A stretch of DNA of 50,000 nt from Balamuthia mandrillaris. Lineage: Eukaryota; Discosea; Longamoebia; Balamuthiidae. Below are positions 1 to 8,760 of the stretch, in pieces. The notes beneath the pieces were generated by a model that was not told the origin of the DNA, made no database searches, and saw only the letters and a program-made list of their open reading frames with translations. Location of the stretch: assembly GCA_031835245.1 (NCBI GenBank), contig JAVKOQ010000303.1:1-50000 (forward strand), read 5' to 3'. The position numbers and the translations under genes are program-made. Numbering within the stretch: the stretch's first letter is position 1; each line of letters opens with the position of its first letter.

Positions 1-1679
1 TTGCAGAGCGCCGTCTCCGCCATTTTCTTCCTTCTCCTTTGCTCGTTGCATGCATTCGTGTCGTCTTGAGAAGAGAGAGAGAGAGTGAGTGTATTATAAA
101 CTTATAAACAGCCGTGTACGGCTATAGCAACAAGAATGGGTAGTACAGGAGAGGGCTTATTTCTGGGGATCTACATCAGGGGGGGGGGGGGGCCCCCCCC
201 CCCGACACAGAACTGCTTTACCAGACGATATGTGCAATTGTTTGCCATGGATCGTAAATGTTGATTTGGTGGATTTAGTTTTGGTGAGTGACAGGTGGTT
301 TTATATCATTGGTGGGGCTCGTTGCACCAGGTGAGGCGTAGACGGTTTGAGGCGATTTGCGGGCTTCGCTGCTCTTGCGGCGTATCTCTATGATGTCAGG
401 CATGCGCGGTTTGCCTACCCACCAGCGTGTGATGGGTGCGTCTGGGAACAGGGTCTTGCTATGTGTCAGGACATGCTTAGCGACATGTTCGTCGTTGAAG
501 GTGAGGCCAACGAGCCGCCAACCCGTTTTGCGGCAGGGGTGCTCGTGTGACTGGGCCAAGAATGCATAAGGTGAGGCCTTCGAGAGCGGTGGCTCCGTTA
601 TGTCGGTGCTCAAAGAAGCGCTGTTCGATGGGGGTGTCATCCCAGAAGTTGGGGTCTTGGTCCGCGCTGGATTGGCTTGGGACTCTCATGGCACGGAAGG
701 ACGGCGAGGCTAGAAGTAGGGCAAGGGTGGTCAGTAGAGGGATCAACTGGGCGGGTAGTAAGGGTACTTGCTGGTGTGCATGCAATGCTGGTGGCACCGC
801 AAGGATCTGGTGTGTTACAGCTGCTGTTTTTGGGCGACGGAGTGTGCGTAGTGGTGCGGAGCTGTTCCAGTAGGGAATAGGTGCAGGCACTGGCGTGCGT
901 GTCAGTGCTAGGGCTTGGTAGGGGGCGAGTGGGCGAGCTGGCACGATGTTTCGTCGGGACGACGCTGGAGGACGGGCTGGCGTGGTGTTTACTAGGGGAG
1001 GCGCGCAGGGGCTTGCTTGCTGGGTGTAATTTCGTGGGTGAGGGAGGCACGGAAGTGGGGTGTTGTGGTTTGTCAGCCAGGGTAGGGGCTGGGGAGCGTG
1101 TAGGGCTACTGCTAGAGGAGGCAAAGGGGGGTCTGACAGGGTTCGTGGGGGGGGCATGGTAGTGTTACGCCCACCAGCCTCAGCACAGCCAGCCCCGCCT
1201 CTAACCTCGCCGTACAAATCACTCTCGACCAAGTATTGAAAGCCCTCACCGAAGTGCACCTTGAAATCCAAGAGGTCCGCGAACTTCTCCAGCGTCCTCC
1301 AGCCTCCACCAACGGAGACCCGCTGCGCGCCCTCAGAAATGAGGTAGACATCCTTCGTGCTACAGTGCTCGCCCTCGACAGCCGCCATGTCACTACCATG
1401 CCCCCCACGAACCCTGTCAGACCCTCCTTTATCCACTACGTGAACCGTGTTGCGGTGGGGGACTTCACCGTCCTCGTAGTCGCTCGACAGGTCGTCGTCA
1501 AAGAGGGGATCGTACTCATCCTCAGGGGGCGAGGGGGGCGCGGGGGCAACGTGGTGCACACGGTTCACGTAGTGGATGAAGGAGGGGAACTGCGTGGCGG
1601 TGCCGAGAGGGTCCACGAGCTTATGTGCACGAAGGGCGAAGGGCCACTCGACACTAAAGGTGTCGAACCAATGTGACTC

Positions 1680-1682
<3 letters not shown>
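1..1682 (-). mobile_element. Decayed LINE copy, ORF1-like part plus 3' end
   Basis: Read on the minus strand, an open Pro-rich stretch (about 1616-477) passes, after a frame change, into a second stretch ending at 275. That second stretch holds GWRLVGLTFNDEHVAKHVL and looks like the nucleic-acid-binding half of a LINE ORF1. The 3' end near 70-123 carries the near-palindrome AGCCGTGTACGGCT and TTATAAAC, which recur at 1764-1787 at the 3' end of the neighbouring LINE. No ORF2 is present, so this is a deletion derivative. A coiled-coil-like segment (about 1190-1400) reads on the opposite strand and appears inverted. Assignment as ORF1 is inference from position, the shared 3' end and composition; no domain is diagnostic by eye. 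Confidence 0.45.
179..203. repeat. G14-C11 homopolymer palindrome
   Basis: Fourteen G residues are followed directly by eleven C residues. This could form a hairpin; it could also be an assembly or library artefact. Confidence 0.9.
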
Positions 1683-1716
<34 letters not shown>

Positions 1717-1757
1717 GTGGAGTGGAGTGGAGTGGAGTGGAGTGGAGTGGAGTGGAG
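1682..1757. repeat. (GA)n followed by (GAGTG)n microsatellite
   Basis: About 28 bases of GA dinucleotide run into roughly nine copies of GAGTG. The tract lies exactly between the two LINE pieces and may be the target sequence or the tail of the right-hand LINE. Confidence 0.9.
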
Positions 1758-3140
1758 TGTGTCTTTATAAACGGCCGTGTACGGCTCTTGCAGTAACAGT
1801 TACGATTAACCGTTGGGTATTTTAAGTAGATTACATCTCCGTAGCCAAAGTTTGGCTACGAATCGGAGGCGTCTGCGTTATCAGGGGGACATCCGCTGCG
1901 AACACAGAGGTAGAGGGAGTTTTTGAGTTCGTGTTGAGCGGCGTCGTGTATGTCGGAGGGAGGGACATGTTGTTAGGAAGTGTTGTTCATCTTCAATAGC
2001 GACGTGACACATTTGGCATGTTGTGTCCTTGGTAGTGCTGAAGTGGTGGTTGTTGCGGGCCAGGGGGAGGGAACCAGTGCGAAGGCGTGCGACGACGGAC
2101 CGGTTGAGGCCATTGCAACTGTCAAGATACCATGAGGTTTCGTGGGACCGTTTGGCCCAGCGTCCTTTGTGGGTGAGAGTGTACGTGAGTCTTCAGAGCG
2201 GTTCATGCGTTGTAACTCGTCGCGTATAGAGATCCATGGCACGTCATGAAGGCACATGTGAGCGAGACGTTCACCAAGTATGTTGAGCGTTTCTTTCCAC
2301 CAGCTGCCGCGGTGAAGGATGCAGGAGAAGAACCACGCGCCATGAAAGGTGTTCCATTTAGAGGTTGCGGCGGTTTTCCATAGGAACTTGGCACGCTTGG
2401 CTCGCCATATTTGATGGAGGGTGGGCCAGCCGAGCTCACGGAGCGCTAGAGCGTTGGGGGCCGTGCGGTTAATGCCGAGGATTCGTTTGGCGAGGTTTGT
2501 GCGGATCTGCTCCATGCGCTTAAGTGCAGACTTACAGGGTAAGTAGACTTCTGCGCCATAGAGTAGGATACCATCAATGCATGCGCGTGCTATGGTGGAC
2601 CCTGTGCGTCCATCGAAGCCATTGACTCTGATGCCAGCGGCGGTCATGGTGTTAGCCCAGGGCTTTTTTTTGAGAGTAGGAGGCCATGTCGCTCCATCGT
2701 TTGGAGGATTGTACGAGTAAGCCAAGACAATTGAAGCGTGAGACACGTTCCAGGGGTTGACCATTGAGATGGAAGCTTATTTTGGGGCGTGCGCCTACGA
2801 CCATCACTTGCTTTTGGCTGCTTTGAAGGTGTACCGGAAGGTATCTTCGCACTTGTTAACATTGTTGAGCATGGCTTGGAGTGCTTTGGGGTTGGAGGCC
2901 ACGAGGACAATATCATCGGCGTAAAGGAGGGTATGCACACGGTAGCCATCTACAAGGACGCCGCCAGCCGTGTTGGCGGCGGCAACGAGAGCCACAAGCC
3001 ACTGGTCGACTCCCTTGTTGAGGAGGCTTTGCCAAAGGCCGGCGTGCCACACTCTGTCGTAGGCTTTGGAGACGTCGAGGAAGGCGAGGTAGGTGGGGCA
3101 GTCAGCGCGGCTGTCAAGTAGGTACTGGAGGTTCCAGGCT
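1713..3140 (-). mobile_element. 5'-truncated LINE with reverse transcriptase (ORF2) remains
   Basis: The minus strand codes fragments of a non-LTR reverse transcriptase. Visible in order are LAFLDVSKAYDRVWH (palm motif, about 3095-3050), LLYADDIVLVAS (the YADD catalytic box, about 2930-2895), the thumb stretch FNCLGLLV, a connection region containing ILLYGAEVYLPCKSALKRME, and a terminal zinc-knuckle-like CQMCH...H...C motif at about 2030-1970, typical of LINE C termini. The usual GxxQGxPLSP block before YADD is missing, so an internal deletion is likely. Several frames are needed, hence the copy is dead. Its 3' end near 1764-1787 shares sequence with the copy to the left. It is bounded on both sides by GA-rich microsatellite. 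Confidence 0.85.
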
Positions 3141-3142
3141 TG

Positions 3143-3866
3143 AGAGAGAGAGAGACAGAGAGACAGAGAGAGACAGAGAAGAGAGAACGAAGACAAGATC
3201 TTTTTATCACAAAGAGTGAAGATGAGCGGGAGAAGGTGGGCAGAGCTCTTGATGGGACGGAACCCCCACCCTAGCGATTCGGAAGGTCGAGTGTTGTTGC
3301 AGGAGCGTGGACTCTTCCACTTCGTCAGAGATTGGGTCGCTCATGTTGCATGCCTCGTTGTTCTTCTCCAGAAAGGTTCTCTTACATTGCTCTGCTTCCT
3401 ATTGCCATTATTTAGGTTCAAAACAATAAGTTTAGTGCTGAGTAAAGCAATTCCAAAACAAAAGAAAAACAGAAACAGAAACAAAAGAAAAAGAAAAGAA
3501 AAAGAAAAAGAAAAAGAAAAAGAAAAAGAAAAAGAAAAAGAAAAAGAAAAAGAAAAAGAAAAAGAAAAAGAAAAAGAAAAAGAAACCTCTAAGGAAGTGC
3601 AATTACTAAGCCGCTCCATCACCTTCGAAAAGGCGTACATCGAATCAGCCTCATTGATCGAGTTCTCTGCTGGTAGTGCTGGCGTTGTTGGTCCTACTAG
3701 CTTTGATAAATATGCCTGTTTGTTGATAGCCCCCAAAACTGAGAGGAAGCAAACAGAGAAGATAAGTAGTCAAAAGAGAGAGGGAAAAACGTACATTAAG
3801 TTGTTGGATGGCTTGTAGTCTGTTGTGGTTCGTGGTTGTAGTCGTTTGCCTCGTGACTTGAATAGG
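3143..3866. other. Intergenic stretch with (AAAAAG)n hexamer repeat
   Basis: The left edge is GA/CAGA-rich where the LINE is truncated. An (AAAAAG)n hexamer array runs from about 3482 to 3590. The reading frames through it are low complexity (Lys/Glu or Phe/Ser) and are not credible genes. Nothing else is recognisable. Confidence 0.7.
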
Positions 3867-3900
3867 TCAGTTGGACAAGGTAAAACACAAAAGCGTAAAG

Positions 3901-5346
3901 CTACGAAGGCGATAGGTACCTACCCAGCTGCTGTTGAGCAGCGATACTGCCCTCCGTTGAAGATAAAGACAATGATGAAGGCGGTGAAGACGACGATGAC
4001 GTCGAAGAAAGTGGAGAAGAACCCGAAGCACTGGAGGAGATTTTAGAAACTGCAGAAGAGCCAAATGTAGAAGAAAAACTGGAAGCAGAGGAGGAAGAGT
4101 GAGGTGCTGGAGAAGTTGAGAAAATATCATTTAGGTAGGAGGAGTTGTCGCAGTATCGCTCAAAGGCATGCACTTTGGCCGTTACCACGGGAGAAATACC
4201 GTCCGTGGCGTCCAAAGAAGCATCAGCAGATGAAGATGAAGGAGAAAGAGGAGATGTGGAGAACAAGGAGGTATTTACAGGGGCAGCTCGTAAAAGGTCT
4301 GAAAAATGTTGAGGAGAACAGTCACGAAGGTGAATCAGAAAGTTGGAGCCAACTGAACTGACTCGTTCTGAGCAGTGAGGACATATTTGTGAAATAGAGT
4401 CATACTGCTCCTCTTCCTCCTCTTCCTCTTCACTTCTTCCTCCGTTTACCCCGGCAATATACGAAATGCCTGATGATGATGACGATGACGGAAGATAGCT
4501 GTCCAAAGCGGGAGATGTTGATGCAAAGGAGGAAGTGGAAGACTGTGAAGTAGCAAAGCCAGAGAGAGAGGTAAAAGGAGAAAGAAGATCCGTCGAGGAA
4601 GGCAGCGGCGGAAACAAGGACGGAACAGAAGATGAGGATGAAGAGGAAGTAGAAGAAGGAGAAGTAAGATCAAATGGGAGAGAAGCGAAATGTTCGCTCG
4701 AAGCAGCAGTAGCAGAAGCAGAAGGAGAGTCGAATGAAGGTCGGCCTTTCTTTGCTAGAGGGAGAGCAGCGAGGTTGGCTCCCGCTTTCACGATGGGGCT
4801 GTTGTGATAAAGCACGGACTCGTGGCCCCGTCGGACCACATCGTTCACGTGCTGGTGGCATAGCAGGCCAGCGCTCGTGCAACAACGCCGACAGCGCTGG
4901 AAGCTGCATTCTTTGTTGGCTTTCTTTCTGCAGCCGACTCCCACGCATATCGTGCCTGTTATTCGTTGGTAGTTGTTTCCATTGTTACAACAAACAACAA
5001 ACAACAAATGAAAGAAAAGAACAAAAGAAAATGGCAAGGACAAGGAGAGAGAGAACGATAGAAGAGCGAACGAGAAAACTGAGAGCGAGAGAAAGAGAGA
5101 AACGGGGAGGCGCGTACCATCATTATAGGGGGAAGCAGGTGTTTGCGGTGTTTGAGGGACACAGGCTCGCTTCGCTTTGTTTGGGGTCTGCTCTCTGCTG
5201 TAATGTGATTCCATGGCTTGTTGCCTGATTTCATCAATGAGGTGCAGCTTGTTTTCCCTCAGCGCCTTGATCACCGTTCGTAACTGCCTCTTCATTTCCG
5301 GTTTGGAGATCTTTGGTATGATGCCTAAAAGGCAGAAGCGCAACAA
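3901..5346 (-). CDS. Cys-rich zinc-binding Ser-rich protein, unknown role
   Basis: Two exons are supported: 5346-5118 and 4955-3901. The donor GTACGC and the acceptor after AATAACAG join in frame as PYND-G-TICVG. Exon 2 opens with a compact Cys cluster (CVGVGCRKKANKEC then RCRRCC, then C-x2-H). Its spacing resembles the zinc finger of the plant LRP1/SHI family, though similarity outside the cysteines is slight. About 200 residues on is a second CPHC...H...C motif (C2HC type). The rest is Ser/Thr/Pro-rich with a Glu run, so probably disordered. The start is uncertain: a pyrimidine-rich CTTCTGCCTTTTAG lies just inside the first Met, so an upstream exon is possible, or translation may begin at the Met of MKRQLRTVIKAL. 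The 3' end also has possible donors (GTAGGT) near 3910. A nucleic-acid-binding role is inference. Confidence 0.6.
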   Translation of the reverse strand: MLRFCLLGIIPKISKPEMKRQLRTVIKALRENKLHLIDEIRQQAMESHYSREQTPNKAKRACVPQTPQTPASPYNDGTRLPVSLFLSLSVFSFALLSFSLSLSLPFSFVLFFHLLFVVCCNNGNNYQRITGTICVGVGCRKKANKECSFQRCRRCCTSAGLLCHQHVNDVVRRGHESVLYHNSPIVKAGANLAALPLAKKGRPSFDSPSASATAASSEHFASLPFDLTSPSSTSSSSSSSVPSLFPPLPSSTDLLSPFTSLSGFATSQSSTSSFASTSPALDSYLPSSSSSSGISYIAGVNGGRSEEEEEEEEQYDSISQICPHCSERVSSVGSNFLIHLRDCSPQHFSDLLRAAPVNTSLFSTSPLSPSSSSADASLDATDGISPVVTAKVHAFERYCDNSSYLNDIFSTSPAPHSSSSASSFSSTFGSSAVSKISSSASGSSPLSSTSSSSSPPSSLSLSSTEGSIAAQQQLGRYLSPS

Positions 5347-5419
5347 GAATAAGATTATAAGAGAGGGTCAATTTGTGTTAATTCCCAAAAAGCTGCGTGA
5401 TGAGCACAAATTTTTGTAG

Positions 5420-5446
5420 GCGTAAAAACAATCACAAATCATTTCA

Positions 5447-5486
<40 letters not shown>

Positions 5487-5858
5487 ACCTTGACTATCTA
5501 AATAAGAAGCTAACTCATCTTTGGTGTACGTCTTCAGCTCTTCCGGGTCTAATTCTTGCAAAGCCGGAAGGCCGGCAAGGTCAACCTGCTTCCAGTGCCT
5601 TTTCATTCTTGTGCTTCCCCCCCAGCTTGCTTTTTTCCCCCTTTTCTTTGCTCGCTACCTTTTTATTCTGAAATTTTAGCCGGTATCACCTTATTTGGAA
5701 TATTATCAATAAGATTATTAAAGATAATCCAAAAATTTGATATTCTGACGAATTTTTATCTAACTTGCCTTTTTTGTGAGAATAATCGTAAAGCTGGACG
5801 GAAATTTTTGCCACACCAACACAACAACAAGAATAAGAAGAAAGAGGAGGAAGAAAAC
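5420..5858. promoter_or_regulatory. Intergenic region between divergent genes, with (GA)n
   Basis: This is the divergent interval between the Cys-rich protein gene and the INO80B-like gene. It holds a (GA)n tract at about 5451-5481 and an AT-rich stretch at 5660-5850. An open frame runs through part of it, upstream of and in frame with the next gene, but its composition is non-coding. It presumably holds both promoters; no specific site is recognised. Confidence 0.4.
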
Positions 5859-6866
5859 ATGTCGGACAAGCTCAGCCCGTCCTCAGCCCCGTTGAAGCTC
5901 AAGCTGAAGCTGGGTGGTACCGTTCAAAGCGTGCACGACGTAGTGGACCAACCTACCGGTACCGTCGTCGTCGCCGACAAACGCAAGCGTTCCTCAGCAA
6001 GATCCGCCAGTGGCGCTGCTGCAACGCGCGGGAGTGCTCGTGGCTCATCCTCCCACAACAAACGAAGGAGCAATGGCGGTGCACAAACACGCAAGAGCAG
6101 TCGTACGGCCGCTAAGCAGAAAACTTCAACCACAGCTGCTCCGAACAAACGACGCAAACTGAAACGAATACAGGTTGAAGAAGAGGAAGATGAGGACAAG
6201 GAAGAAGACGAAGAGGAAGGAGAGGAGGAAGAAGAAGACGAAGACGAAGGAAAAGAGGAGGGAGAAGACGAAGAGGAAATAGAGGAAGAGGAAGAAGGAA
6301 CGGTTGCTATCGATGATGAGGACAACGAGGTGAGCGTGTATCAGCCTCAAAAGAGTCTGACAAGGAGACAAAAGGCGATGATGAACGTTGAAGCAAAGGG
6401 GCATGAGACACTCTTAGCGTTGCCTATGGGTTGCTCTTCTCTCTCTTCTGTTCTATGTTCTCTCTTCTATTTTCTCTTCTCATCGCCTTTCTCCAATGTT
6501 TCACAAACTCACTGCATAACGCATTAGAGGCCAAATCTGCTTCGAAAGAGTTGACAGCCGAACAACGTACAGCCAGAGAAGAGAAGGCAATGCGAAGGAA
6601 GCAACGACTTCACAAGCAAGTTGAAGAGGAAAAGGTCTCTTTCTCTCTGCTCTCATTCCATCGCAAACCTCAGCCTGCCGCTTACTTCTATCAAATGGCT
6701 TTTTCAAAAAAAAAAAAGGAGTCCGTGGTGAAAAAGTTGTTGGCAAGAACAATGCCGGTCAAAGGGGAAGAGGAATCCTCTTCCCAAACGAGTCCCGTTG
6801 CTGAAAAGAGCAACGAGACTGTTGTGGTACCCTCCTTCTCACTTCCTTCATTTCTTTTCCTTGTTC

Positions 6867-6905
<39 letters not shown>

Positions 6906-7014
6906 GTAGCCAAAGAGGACCATAGATGGACCGAAAGTAACATGGACGTCCAACAAGAATGGCTTCTTGCTATCATTTTCAGAGGATGCCCCTGTTCCAA
7001 GTTTCTTTTGCTAA
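5859..7014 (+). CDS. INO80 complex subunit B / IES2-like (PAPA-1 domain)
   Basis: Four exons join in frame throughout: 5859-6429, 6528-6634, 6719-6826 and 6910-7014, giving about 296 residues. The N terminus is basic and Ser-rich with RKRSSAR-type nuclear targeting patches, followed by a long Glu/Asp tract (about residues 108-150). The conserved PAPA-1 region begins at SLTRRQKAMMN and continues across the first intron as LLALPM-EAKSASKELTAEQ, then a helical REEKAMRRKQRLHKQVEEEK and ESVVKKLLARTMPVKG. The last exon gives VTWTSNKNGFLLSF, the conserved end of IES2/INO80B. Family members act in the INO80 nucleosome-remodelling complex. No HIT zinc finger follows, so it is closer to the yeast-type short form. 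Intron 3 ends in a long (TC)n tract. Confidence 0.8.
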
Positions 7015-7145
7015 AAAGGAAAGGCCATGGAGGAAGGAAATAAGTTTTAAACGCCACCACACAACGCCTCGTTCTGTCCCAGGTAAGATATAGTTTACTT
7101 TTTCTCTCATCTTTGCTAGTACCAAAACATCAAAAATTGAGTCAC

Positions 7146-7893
7146 TCAAAAGTGTCTCACCTTTAAAGATCCTATGCGAACGAGCCACTGCACATACTCG
7201 TTGAAACTAACATGACCGTCATTGTCCGTGTCGAGGTCAGCAAGGAGCTCCTCGAATGACTTTCTGGTATAGTTGTTCTCCACCAAGTTCTTATGGACAG
7301 CCCTTTTTAAAACAAAGAGAAAGAGGGTTCGTGAGTGCATTGAACTTTACAAGCTCACTCTCTTATTGCTTTCTAATGTTTTGTTCTCTCTCTCTCTCTC
7401 TCATTTTTTTCTTTCGTTTTGTTTTTCTTTCTTTGTTTAAGTCGAACCTCAAGTGGCGGCTTACCTGAACTCTTCCCGTGAAAGTTGTCCGTTGTCATCT
7501 TTGTCGAAGAAGCGAAAGTATTTGGCGCAAGACGCTAGGCTTTCTTGTTCCTCCTCCGAAAGTTGCAGGATCTTAAAACGATCATCCGTCCTCCACCAGT
7601 GCACGAACTCCTCATAAGAAATACCTCCATCTCCGTTCCTGTTCAAAACAAAGGAGAGATGAGATGAGATGAGGTGAGGGGAAGAGAGCACAAGACAACG
7701 CAAGAAAGATAACATCCGAACAAATGGGAATAGGGAGGGTGTACATATCAAGCCGTTTCACGGCCATTTTCAATTCTATGTCAGACAGATGGTAGCCCAG
7801 GTCATAGCACATACTTCGGAATTCTTTCTCATCAATGGACCCGCTGTGATCCTTGTCGTGCTTGTCAAAAACCCGTTTGGAAACAGGTGGTAT
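7146..7893 (-). CDS. Calmodulin-like protein with four EF-hands (5' end missing)
   Basis: Three exons on the minus strand (7893-7745, 7638-7465, 7302-7146) join in frame. Four EF-hand calcium loops are visible. Loop 1 is DKDHSGSIDEKE. Loop 2 is split by an intron and restores to DMNGDGGISYEE. Loop 3 is DKDDNGQLSREE. Loop 4 is DTDNDGHVSFNE. All keep acidic residues at positions 1 and 12, so all four should bind calcium. The intron cutting loop 2 exactly in the calcium site supports the gene model. The first exon with the start codon lies upstream of 7893 and was not identified; a possible donor GTACGT lies near 7985. The last exon may stop at 7146 or splice at GTGAGA just before it. The role is calcium sensing; the partner is unknown. 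Confidence 0.8.
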
Positions 7894-8014
7894 CTGCTCA
7901 TTACGGAAAAACAGGGAATTTTAGTTCAAAAATAAAGAAAAGAAAGACCAGTCTACAAGTAGACGAACGTAACGAAATATACGTACTCCACCAGGTCGCC
8001 GTCCCGTGGTGTAC

Positions 8015-8760
8015 ATTGGGTCTCTCTCTCTCTCTCTCTCTCTCTCCAGCCTATGCCTAAAATACCTCTCCCCTTTCTGTTTGGCAAAGGGTTGTGGGGA
8101 ATGACATCATCCGTTCTTGCCGACCCAAGAAAAAAGCAGACACTACGTCGGCAAAAAATGGAGGACCTTGAAAGGAAATGCATCTAGCCGGTCCCCATCC
8201 ACGCTACCACTACGTCATAGGGTCACCGGTGCAGCAAGTGTGTGACACAAAACCAGCGCGTGCTCACAAAAAATATCGATGATATGACCTGCTTAAACAC
8301 GCCAGTACACTTCGACGCAACCGCCACCGTTTCTCTGAGGGGGACGGAAAAAGTGTTCCGATACCGATCAATATCTGGGGTGCTTCCGTTTCCAAAAACA
8401 GAGATTCCGTATCAGCCACGTTAGGATTGCGCCGTGCATCATCGGGCGCTAGGCATCGAATAAGCCTTTATTTGGACAACATTTCCACTCCGCACGAGAT
8501 GGATCGTATTCAAAAACGCAATGCCTTCCGCAAGAGGAAAAATTCCAGTTGTATTTTTGTTTGTGAGCCCATAAAAATTCCCGCTTGCCGGTGCTGTGCC
8601 ACACAGCTAGAAATACTGTTTCCGCTGCTGGTAGTTCTTTCTCGGGTCTGTTTTTTTCTCTTTTTTTTCTTGGGTCTCTCTGTTTGGTTTGTGTGTGTGT
8701 GTGTGTGTGTGGCGGGGAAAGCTTCAACCCAACCGGAACAAATAAACTGATAGCAAAGCG
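8015..8760. promoter_or_regulatory. Intergenic region with (TC)n and (GT)n tracts
   Basis: The region lies upstream of the EF-hand gene (minus) and of the large gene at 8761 (plus). It holds a (TC)n tract at about 8020-8046 and a (GT)n tract at about 8690-8710. No coding exon could be proven here, although the missing first exon of the EF-hand gene may lie in its left part. Confidence 0.4.

Noticed and set aside
5556-5858. In-frame N-terminal extension of the INO80B-like gene
   Set aside because: AT-rich, hydrophobic and unlike the family; the ATG at 5859 is preceded by a purine-rich leader and starts a typical protein.
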